In this document: piece after piece, positions 1-5,300 of the stretch
Numbering within the stretch: position 1 is the stretch's first letter
Layout: the number at the start of each line of letters is the position of its first letter
The notes under the pieces: generated by a model
Databases searched by the model: none
What the model was told of the DNA's origin: nothing
What the model saw: the letters and a program-made list of their open reading frames with translations, nothing else
Translations under genes and position numbers: made by a program
Assembly: GCA_964526735.1 (NCBI GenBank)
Contig: CAZGLO010000125.1
Span: 1 to 7,274, forward strand
From: JAAUSY01 sp964526735
Lineage (GTDB): Bacteria > Chloroflexota > Chloroflexia > Chloroflexales > Chloroflexaceae
Direction of reading: 5' to 3'
Length of the DNA: 7,274 nucleotides

Positions 1-102
1 GACTGGGGCGGCAGTCCCTGAAGCCCAGGTGCCTTTGGCCCTGGGAGCCGTCACTGCGATGTTCTCGTCGCCTCATTGAAAGCAAACAAACACGGTACTC
101 AT

Positions 103-372
103 ATGCCATCTCATCATTCATCATCTCAGTCATCACGTCAATCGCGCCGCAATCGCCGCTCCTCAGGCCAGACATCATCTTCTACCCAAGGGGCACAGCG
201 CAGCTCACAACGCTCACAGCGCCGAAGCGGACGGGGGACTACCAGGACTGTCGCAGAGCAGAAGGTAGACTACTCTCAAGACTATGCGTATGTTCGCCGA
301 GATCTCAATCGCATTGCACTGTGGAGTGTTTTGTTGTTTGCGGGGATGTTGGCGATCTATTTTGTGCAATAG
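103..372 (+). CDS. Small tail-anchored membrane protein, Ser/Arg/Gln-rich (hypothetical)
   Basis: An 89-residue protein I do not recognise as a named family. Residues 1 to about 55 are low-complexity Ser, Arg, Gln and Thr, strongly basic and probably disordered. A short acidic/aromatic patch follows (DYSQDYAYVRRDLNRIA), then one hydrophobic helix of about 18 residues at the very end (WSVLLFAGMLAIYFVQ), so it may be tail-anchored with its basic part in the cytoplasm. I chose the ATG at 103. An in-frame TTG at 76 would add nine residues, and its TTGA would overlap the stop of an upstream open frame; neither start has a clear Shine-Dalgarno. The gene ends just before a strong terminator, which supports a real transcript. 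My impression that similar short proteins ending in a YxYVRRDLxRIA-plus-helix motif occur in Chloroflexota is from memory. No function is assigned. Confidence 0.6.
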   Translation: MPSHHSSSQSSRQSRRNRRSSGQTSSSTQGAQRSSQRSQRRSGRGTTRTVAEQKVDYSQDYAYVRRDLNRIALWSVLLFAGMLAIYFVQ

Positions 373-394
373 TGCATATTTGTGCAATAGTGCA
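361..394 (+). repeat. 18-bp tandem duplication across a stop codon
   Basis: The 16-base word TTTGTGCAATAGTGCA occurs perfectly at 361-376 and 379-394, an 18-base period. The first copy carries the last codons and TAG stop of the small membrane-protein gene; the second repeats the same Phe-Val-Gln-stop wording beyond it. This looks like a recent slippage duplication. Confidence 0.85.
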
Positions 395-400
395 CCCCGA

Positions 401-427
401 AGTAGCCACAAACGAGTAGCCACAAAC
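401..427 (+). repeat. 14-bp tandem duplication
   Basis: The 13-base word AGTAGCCACAAAC is present at 401-413 and again at 415-427, separated by one G. It lies six bases after the preceding duplication, so two independent short tandem duplications sit side by side between the small gene and the terminator. Confidence 0.8.
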
Positions 428-449
428 AGCCGAAAATACGATGCAAAGC

Positions 450-503
450 AAAAACGATAGGGTTGAATGATGTCGATTGCATCAAACAAACCTATCGCTT
501 TTT
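450..503. terminator. Bidirectional intrinsic terminator between converging genes
   Basis: CGATAGG (455-461) pairs perfectly with CCTATCG (491-497). The stem continues inward through TTG/CAA (463-465 with 487-489) and an inner TGATG/CATCA stem (468-472 with 480-484) closing a 7-base loop. On the plus strand the stem is followed by C then five T (499-503), serving the small gene ending at 372. On the minus strand it is followed directly by five T (complement of 450-454), serving rpmE, whose stop is about 37 bases away. Its place between two converging genes and its two-sided T runs fit a shared terminator. Confidence 0.8.
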
Positions 504-539
504 GTTATGTGTGGATTGGAGAGGAAAGAGCAGTACCCG

Positions 540-839
540 TTATGCATCCTCGCCATAGATTTCTTGCAAAAGGCTGGGCTTCTTCTTTTGCTCTTTTTTG
601 TCCTTGCGGCGGCCACTAGACGCTTGGCGCTCTTGTGAGGCGGCGAGCCTCTTCATAAAGCGATCCACCTGTCCTTCTGTATCGACGATGATGCGTTGAT
701 CACCCGTATAGAAGGGATGGCAATTGCCGCAAATGCTCACGCGCAGGTCGGAGACGGTTGAGCGGGTTTTCCACACCGCCCCGCAGCTTCCGCATACCAC
801 ATCAAGCTCATAATATGCTGGATGAATATCTTTCTTCAT
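540..839 (-). CDS. rpmE: 50S ribosomal protein L31, zinc-binding type
   Basis: L31 is a large-subunit protein that bridges to the small subunit. The 99-residue product opens with MKKDIHP and has the family signature around CGNCHPFYTG. Four cysteines at 16, 19, 37 and 40 form the zinc ribbon, so this is the Cys-containing paralogue rather than the zinc-free stress form. The L31 core ends near residue 66. About 30 further residues follow: a Lys/Arg/Gln/Ser-rich stretch and then a less charged end (SLLQEIYGEDA). The usual length is about 65-85, so the tail is long. The ATG at 839 is set by GGAGAG four bases upstream and by the conserved N-terminus, although the frame stays open further upstream. 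It is the last gene of the rplU-rpmA-rpmE unit, 17 bases after rpmA, and ends before the terminator at 450-503. Confidence 0.96.
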   Translation of the reverse strand: MKKDIHPAYYELDVVCGSCGAVWKTRSTVSDLRVSICGNCHPFYTGDQRIIVDTEGQVDRFMKRLAASQERQASSGRRKDKKEQKKKPSLLQEIYGEDA

Positions 840-843
840 AGTT

Positions 844-849
844 CTCTCC
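844..849 (-). promoter_or_regulatory. Ribosome binding site of rpmE
   Basis: GGAGAG on the minus strand, four bases before the ATG at 839. It decides the start, because the same frame runs open upstream to about 1055 across rpmA. Confidence 0.75.
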
Positions 850-856
850 AAGCTTT

Positions 857-1126
857 TTAATGCGCATCTTGTTGCGTTGGGATGACGCTGACCATCTTTT
901 GGGTGCGGCTGTAGGGCTGGAAATGTACCGTGCCCTCTGCCTTGGCGAAGATGGTGTAGTCGCGGCCAAGGCCGACGTTGTCGCCGGGACGGATTTTGGT
1001 ACCGCACTGCCGCACAATGATGTTCCCGGGAATGACATGTTCCCCACCATAACACTTGACACCACGCATCTTCGGTTTGCTATCGCGCCCGTTGCGGGAA
1101 CTTCCTCCACCTTTTTTGTGTGCCAT
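857..1126 (-). CDS. rpmA: 50S ribosomal protein L27
   Basis: L27 sits near the peptidyl-transferase centre, where its flexible N-terminus approaches the tRNA ends. The 89-residue protein starts MAHKKGGGSSRNGRDS and carries the L27 hallmarks: GGGSSRNGRDS, then GVKCYGGEHVIPGNIIVRQ, then GDNVGLGRDYTIFA. Length is typical for the family. It starts directly at MAHKKG, so it lacks the Firmicutes-type N-terminal extension that the Prp protease removes. AGAGGAAG (1131-1138, minus strand) lies four bases before the ATG. It is the second gene of the operon, 85 bases after rplU and 17 bases before rpmE, and is presumably transcribed from the promoter upstream of rplU. I see no convincing promoter in the 85-base gap. 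Confidence 0.97.
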   Translation of the reverse strand: MAHKKGGGSSRNGRDSKPKMRGVKCYGGEHVIPGNIIVRQCGTKIRPGDNVGLGRDYTIFAKAEGTVHFQPYSRTQKMVSVIPTQQDAH

Positions 1127-1192
1127 ATTTCTTCCTCTGTATCAAAGACGACATTATCGCAATTATCGTATAATCGTATAGATGTTGCTTGT

Positions 1193-1215
1193 GCAGCCTC
1201 TCTGTGGAAGGCTAC
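1193..1215 (-). other. Small hairpin over the rplU stop codon
   Basis: On the minus strand GTAGCCT pairs with AGGCTGC (seven pairs, one G-T) around a nine-base loop. The 5' arm includes the TAG stop of rplU. No T run follows, so it is not a normal terminator; it could be an RNA-processing or stability element in the rplU-rpmA spacer, or chance. Confidence 0.3.
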
Positions 1216-1526
1216 GAAACAACGATTTCTTGAATCTTGACGTTGGTGTATTTCTGGCGGTGGCCGGTGCGGCGGCGAAATCGCTTCTTGTTGCGGTAGC
1301 GGAAGACGATAATCTTGTCGCCCTTCGACGGCCCAACCACCTCTGCACGAACTTTGGCCCCCTCGACGGTGGGCGTCCCGACTTTCACTTCGCTGTCATT
1401 ATTGACGAGCAACACTTCATCGAGTTCGATCTCGCTCCCGGCCTCGGCATTCATCAAGGCAAGCGAGACCGTCTGACCGGCTTCAACACGATATTGTTGC
1501 CCGCGATCTCGAACGATTGCGTACAC
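1212..1526 (-). CDS. rplU: 50S ribosomal protein L21
   Basis: L21 binds 23S rRNA in the large subunit. The protein reads MYAIVRDRGQQYRVEAGQTV and ends with the L21 signature (GHRQKYTNVKIQEI) after a basic RNA-binding stretch (YRNKKRFRRRTGHRQ). I place the start at the GTG at 1526, giving 104 residues, close to the family norm of about 103. GGAGG lies five bases upstream, and the protein then opens with the usual YAIVRD wording. An in-frame ATG at 1538 would add MEEN, but its only Shine-Dalgarno-like element (AGGA) is two bases away, which is too close. It is the first gene of the operon, preceded by a leader of about 250 nt with a terminator-like hairpin and by a strong promoter at 1783-1811. 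Confidence 0.96.
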   Translation of the reverse strand: MYAIVRDRGQQYRVEAGQTVSLALMNAEAGSEIELDEVLLVNNDSEVKVGTPTVEGAKVRAEVVGPSKGDKIIVFRYRNKKRFRRRTGHRQKYTNVKIQEIVVS

Positions 1527-1531
1527 GTTTT

Positions 1532-1536
1532 CCTCC
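1532..1536 (-). promoter_or_regulatory. Ribosome binding site that favours a GTG start for rplU
   Basis: GGAGG on the minus strand, five bases before the GTG at 1526. It overlaps the ATG at 1538-1536, the alternative longer start, so the two readings exclude each other: either this is codon 2 of the longer form or it is the binding site of the shorter one. Confidence 0.7.
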
Positions 1537-1619
1537 ATATTCCTATAAGCCTGCAGCTACCCAACGCACACACAGCGGCGGGTGTTTTGATAAACCGAGG
1601 CTGTAAAACCCTGTCTGCG

Positions 1620-1649
1620 AAAACAAAGTGGAGGTGGCAGTACCACCTC
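1620..1649 (-). terminator. Terminator-like hairpin (candidate attenuator) in the rplU leader
   Basis: On the minus strand GAGGTGG pairs perfectly with CCACCTC (seven pairs) around TACTG, followed after four bases by TTTGTTTT (1627-1620). It sits about 130 nt after the promoter and about 95 nt before the rplU start, so if it works it would stop transcripts before the ribosomal genes. On the plus strand it has no T run. Confidence 0.5.
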
Positions 1650-1782
1650 GAAGCGCGCCTGCTGTATTCCCAATGAGGAGAGGTGCGGGGAAATATACCT
1701 CGCAACACCTTCTTCTTTTATCCGCGAGGCATTGTCTGAGCATTCGCGCATACTGAAGCGTATGCAAAACTTCCCATCCCAG

Positions 1783-1811
1783 AGTATAGCACGCATTGAT
1801 TATGCAGTCAA
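1783..1811 (-). promoter_or_regulatory. Sigma-70 promoter for rplU-rpmA-rpmE
   Basis: Reading the minus strand, TTGACT (-35, 1811-1806) is followed by exactly 17 bases and then TATACT (-10, 1788-1783). The -10 is preceded by TGC, an extended -10. The predicted start is near 1776. This is the best promoter match in the window and points straight at the ribosomal operon. Confidence 0.82.
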
Positions 1812-1821
1812 TTGCGCGGGG

Positions 1822-1841
1822 TAGGGCAATCGTATTCCCTA
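1822..1841. repeat. Inverted repeat upstream of the rplU promoter
   Basis: TAGGG-C-AAT and ATTCCCTA are complementary arms (eight pairs, one bulged C) around CGT. It ends ten bases upstream of the -35 element of the rplU promoter, where an activator or repressor could bind; no regulator family is recognised. Confidence 0.4.
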
Positions 1842-1857
1842 TGGCAGAACCGCCACG

Positions 1858-1871
1858 ATGATAAGTATCAT
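1858..1871. repeat. Short perfect inverted repeat
   Basis: ATGATA and TATCAT are perfect six-base arms separated by AG. It lies between the rplU promoter and the 11-bp repeat array, a possible operator half of the divergent control region. Confidence 0.4.
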
Positions 1872-1882
1872 AAACGAGCGAA

Positions 1883-1937
1883 ACGTGCGATGTACGTGCT
1901 ATCTACGTGCTGCTAACGTGCTACTAACGTGCTACTA
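1883..1937 (+). repeat. Five tandem copies of an 11-bp repeat
   Basis: Five consecutive 11-base units begin ACGTGC. They read ACGTGCGATGT, ACGTGCTATCT, ACGTGCTGCTA, ACGTGCTACTA and ACGTGCTACTA, and a degenerate sixth starts at 1938 (ACGCTGAGG). The last two are identical and divergence grows leftward. A period of 11 bases keeps each unit on about the same face of the helix, as in arrays of protein-binding sites. It lies midway between the two divergent promoters. Confidence 0.85.
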
Positions 1938-2008
1938 ACGCTGAGGAGAAGGAGAAATCACGTAGGCATCCTGCCATCTCTCCCTCCTTCGCGGTTGGAT
2001 TCGCGATG

Positions 2009-2037
2009 TTGCACGAACTATGCTATACTTTGTGCAA
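2009..2037 (+). promoter_or_regulatory. Operator-like dyad over an extended -10 facing gltB
   Basis: TTGCAC (2009-2014) and GTGCAA (2032-2037) are perfect arms of a 29-base dyad in which 11 of 14 position pairs match around C2023. The right half contains TGC-TATACT, an extended -10 element (2021-2029) pointing toward gltB. No good -35 lies at 16-18 bases. If this is the gltB promoter its leader would be about 340 nt, and a protein bound to the dyad would cover the -10. The dyad is seen directly; promoter and operator roles are inferred. Confidence 0.4.
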
Positions 2038-2171
2038 TTGGCGTAAGATCTCTCAATATGGTTGGCACTGGGTGATGCGGCGAGCATATGGTTTGTCACA
2101 TGTACCCATTTTTCCCCGATAGACTTGTGTTATGTTGCGGCTACGTTTCTCTCTTGTCTGAAACACCCCCA

Positions 2172-2228
2172 GACGGACGGCTGCCTGTGTTCGTCACACT
2201 CCAAGCGCGAACGCGGTGCCCGCGTACG
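2172..2228 (+). other. Two hairpins in the presumed gltB leader
   Basis: GACGGAC (2172-2178) pairs with GTTCGTC (2189-2195) over a ten-base loop. ACGCGG (2211-2216) pairs perfectly with CCGCGT (2220-2225) over TGC, and the stem continues past an A-A mismatch with CG/CG (2208-2209 with 2227-2228). Neither is followed by a T run. The arm ACGCGG could instead pair with the CCGCGT at 2315-2320 inside the next large hairpin. Confidence 0.4.
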
Positions 2229-2293
2229 ATAGCTTACCCTCTAGAGTAGAAACGATATGCTAGCATTCTATCTAAAGTCATAATACATCTGCG

Positions 2294-2349
2294 ACAAAGA
2301 CGCTCGCCTTTTCTCCGCGTGTGCGGATAACCGGTGGGCGTCGTTTTGT
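2294..2349 (+). terminator. Large terminator-like hairpin just before gltB
   Basis: GACGCTCGCC (2299-2308) pairs with GGTGGGCGTC (2333-2342), ten pairs with two G-T. The stem extends outward past a two-base bulge by ACAAA/TTTGT (2294-2298 with 2345-2349). The apical region holds a second stem, TCCGC/GCGGA (2314-2318 with 2323-2327), closing GTGT. The GC-rich stem is followed by GTTTTGT, like an intrinsic terminator. Only about 30 bases separate it from the gltB ATG, too few for a promoter, so it should lie in the gltB leader. It may act as an attenuator or as a structure near the ribosome binding site. Confidence 0.5.
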
Positions 2350-2379
2350 GATATTCTTGTATTCTTAGTTAGGTGGCCA

Positions 2380-5300
2380 ATGAAGATACCCGCACAGAGT
2401 ATTCTGAACCGTACCCTCTACGACCCCTGGTTTGAGCACGACAATTGTGGGATTGGGTTTGTAGCCCGCATGAACGGTACTCCCAGCCACGGCATTGTGA
2501 CCATGGCACTTGTCGCGCTTGGCAACCAGGCCCACCGTGGCGCAGTAGCAGCCGATGCCAATACGGGAGATGGCGCTGGTATCCTGACCCAGATCCCGCG
2601 TGCGCTGCTCTTGCGTGAGCTTGAGCGCCAAGGGGTGCAAGCCAACGCAGCCGACCTCGCCCTCGGCATGGTTTTTCTGCCGCACGATGTCGAAGCTGTC
2701 CAGGCAAGCTGCCGCATCATCACGCAAACCTTGATGAACCGCGGACTTGATGTTCTTGCATGGCGCGATGTTCCGACCAACGACCGGATGCTGGGACAAC
2801 GGGCGATGGAAACCAAACCCCGCATTCGCCAGGTGATTATCAGTCGGCCAAAAGGGCTAGATGATCAGGGGTATGAGTGTACGCTCTTCCTCGCACGCAA
2901 GGAGATGGAGGAGGCACTCGACGCCCAAAACCTCACGACCTACATCCCTTCGCTCTCAAGCCGCACCGTCGTCTACAAAGGGCTTCTTGTCGGGACGCAC
3001 CTTGCCTGCTTCTACCCCGACTTGCACGACCCCGCCTACCAAACCGCCATTGCCGTCTATCACCAACGCTACTCAACCAACACCTTCCCCACCTGGGAGC
3101 GCGCACAGCCCTTCCGTATGGTCTCGCACAACGGCGAGATTAACACGCTGCAGGGGAATATCAACTGGACACGGGCACGTCAAAACAAGCTCCAATTCCC
3201 AGATATCCCCGGCACGCAGCGCAGTACCACCAATATCGTGACCTCTGTCGTGGATGGCAAGGGCAGCGACTCGGCAATCTTCGACAATGCGTTGGAAGTC
3301 TTGGTGCAAGGCGGACGCGACATCCTCCATGCTATGGCGATGATGGTGCCCGAAGCGTGGGAAAAAGTCCCCGATATCGATCCCGACCTGCGCGCCTTCT
3401 ACCAATATCACAACTGTTTGGTTGAGCCGTGGGATGGCCCTGCCGCATTGACCTTCTGCGATGGCCAAGTGGTGGGCACGTCGCTTGACCGCAATGGTCT
3501 CCGGCCCGCCCGCTACTGCATCACCGATGATGGATTGGTGATCAGCGGCAGCGAAGCGGGAGTGGTGCCGCTTGAAGAGCATCGCATCATTCAAAAGGGA
3601 CGGCTTGGCCCGGGCCAGATGATTGCCGTTGATGTGAAGACCGGTAAATTCTACTCCAATGGCGAGATCAAGGAGTCGTTTGGCCGCCGTCGGCCCTATC
3701 GGACGTGGATCAAGGATCATCTGACGCTGCTTGAGAACCTCGCGACCCAGGGAACAGTAGAGAATGGGGTTGGGCAACTAGCAGCTCCACTCTCTGCGCT
3801 ACAAGTGGCGTTTGGCTACACCAGCGAAGAGCTTTCCGTGCTCATCAAGCCAATGATGCGCGATGGCCGGGAGCCGGTCGGCGCGATGGGCGATGATACA
3901 CCGCTCGCCGTGCTCTCAACCCAAGAGCTTGGGCGACCACTCTTCCAATACTTCAAACAACGCTTTGCTGAGGTGACCAATCCGCCCATTGACCCTATTC
4001 GCGAGACGATGGTGATGTCATTGAGCGTGCGGTTGGGAGGGCGGCTGAACGTCTTGGAAGAGACGCCGGAACATGCTCACCAACTGCGGCTCCCCTCTCC
4101 CATGCTCACAGATGCCCAACTTGCGGCCATTCGTAACAATTCCGATCCGCGGTTGCGCGCTGTTACGCTAGATGCCGTGATGCCGGTAGACAATCCTGAC
4201 CTTGAACAAGCTGTCCAGCGGCTATGCCAAGAGGCAGAGCACGCCACAAAAGATGGTGTTGCTATCTTGATTATCAGCGATAAGGCCACTGATGAGCGTC
4301 ATGCTCCGATGCCGTCGCTGTTGGCAGTAGGGTCTGTCCACCACCACCTCATCCGCATTGGGTTGCGAGGACGTGTCAGCTTGGTGGTCGAGAGCGGTGA
4401 CCCGCGTGAAGTGCATCATATGGCGTGTCTGATCGGCTACGGCGCGAAGGGTATCAACCCCTACCTCGCCTTGGCAAGCGCCCGCGAGATGGTCGGTACG
4501 ACCAAGAACGAGATTAGTATTGAGGAGGCCGAACAAAACTTCATCAATGCGGTGGAGAAAGGTATCCTCAAGATTATGTCGAAGATGGGGATTTCCCCAT
4601 TGGAGAGCTATTGTGGCGCACAGATTTTTGAGGTCATTGGCCTTGACAAGCAGGTGATCGACTGCTGCTTCACCAATACGCCATCGCGCGTGGGCGGGAT
4701 TGGCTTCAAGAAGCTGGCCAGCGACATCATCAAGCGCCACGAAAAGGCGTTCCAGACCAAGACAAGCAAACTTGGGAGCGTTGGCTTCTACAAGTTTAAG
4801 AAGGATGGCGAGTATCACGCCTATAATCCATCGGTTATTCGGGCATTGCACGATGCAGTCTTCCCCAAGGATGGCGTGCTCAACGACGGCCTTGATGAGA
4901 ACGGGAACATTTGGCAGGAAGGCTATGAGCGCTACCGTGTCTATGCCGATCTCGTCAACAAGCGCCCGCCAACCGAATTGCGCGACTTGATGGACTTCAC
5001 TCCGGCTGGCGACCCCATTCCGCTTGAGGAAGTGGAGCCGATTGAGAATATCCTGAAACGGTTCAGCACGGCTGCTATGAGCCACGGCGCGATGAGCAGC
5101 GAGTCGCACGAAATATTGGCGGTGGCGATGAACCGGCTCGGTGGTACGGGCAACAGTGGCGAAGGTGGCGAGGCGATTGAGCGGTTTGAGGATGAGCGCA
5201 TCAGCCATATCAAGCAGGTCGCGTCAGGGCGCTTTGGTGTTACCACCAACTACCTTGTCCACTGCAAAGAGCTGCAAATCAAGATGGCACAGGGCAGTAA

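Larger units (their letters stand above)
1527..1776 (-). promoter_or_regulatory. Long structured leader of the rplU-rpmA-rpmE operon
   Basis: Between the expected transcription start (about 1776) and the rplU start lie about 250 nt with several stems on the minus strand. GCATAC/GTATGC is at 1765-1748. TGCCTCGC pairs with GCGAGGTA (eight pairs, one G-T) over a 20-base purine-rich loop. A perfect terminator-like hairpin is at 1649-1631. CACCTC just before it (complement of 1680-1685) could pair with GAGGTG of that hairpin and disrupt it. Ribosomal-protein operons are commonly autoregulated through such leaders. The element is not one I recognise and its function is inferred. Confidence 0.4.

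Noticed and set aside
540..1055. Longer 171-residue version of the L31 frame
   Set aside because: The extra N-terminus overlaps rpmA and looks like out-of-frame L27. L31 clearly starts at MKKDIHP behind a good ribosome binding site.
1631..1649. T-box-like wording GAGGTGGTAC in the rplU leader
   Set aside because: It resembles the T-box core AGGGTGGTACCGCG in part, but the following bases differ and make a perfect self-contained hairpin. No stem I or specifier loop was seen, and T-boxes are not known to me upstream of ribosomal-protein genes.
1543..1767. 74-residue minus-strand frame spanning the rplU leader
   Set aside because: Starts at TTG with no ribosome binding site, has no recognisable wording, and overlaps all the predicted leader structure.
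2029..2038. Decamer TTTGTGCAAT shared with the duplication at 361-388
   Set aside because: Ten bases shared at two loci 1.6 kb apart with different contexts is weak, and no wider similarity extends from it.
2074..2123. 15-codon plus-strand frame (MRRAYGLSHVPIFPR) as a gltB leader peptide
   Set aside because: No Shine-Dalgarno and no run of Glu, Gln or Arg codons of the kind expected for an attenuation peptide.
2093..2123. TTGTCA with GATAGA as a gltB promoter
   Set aside because: Spacing is 19 bases and the -10 is poor; weaker than the extended -10 at 2021-2029, itself only tentative.
3073..3777. 234-residue minus-strand open frame
   Set aside because: Antisense to the glutaminase domain of gltB, with no independent signals.
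4222..5208. 328-residue minus-strand open frame
   Set aside because: It lies wholly inside gltB, in a composition-driven antisense frame, with no recognisable motifs.
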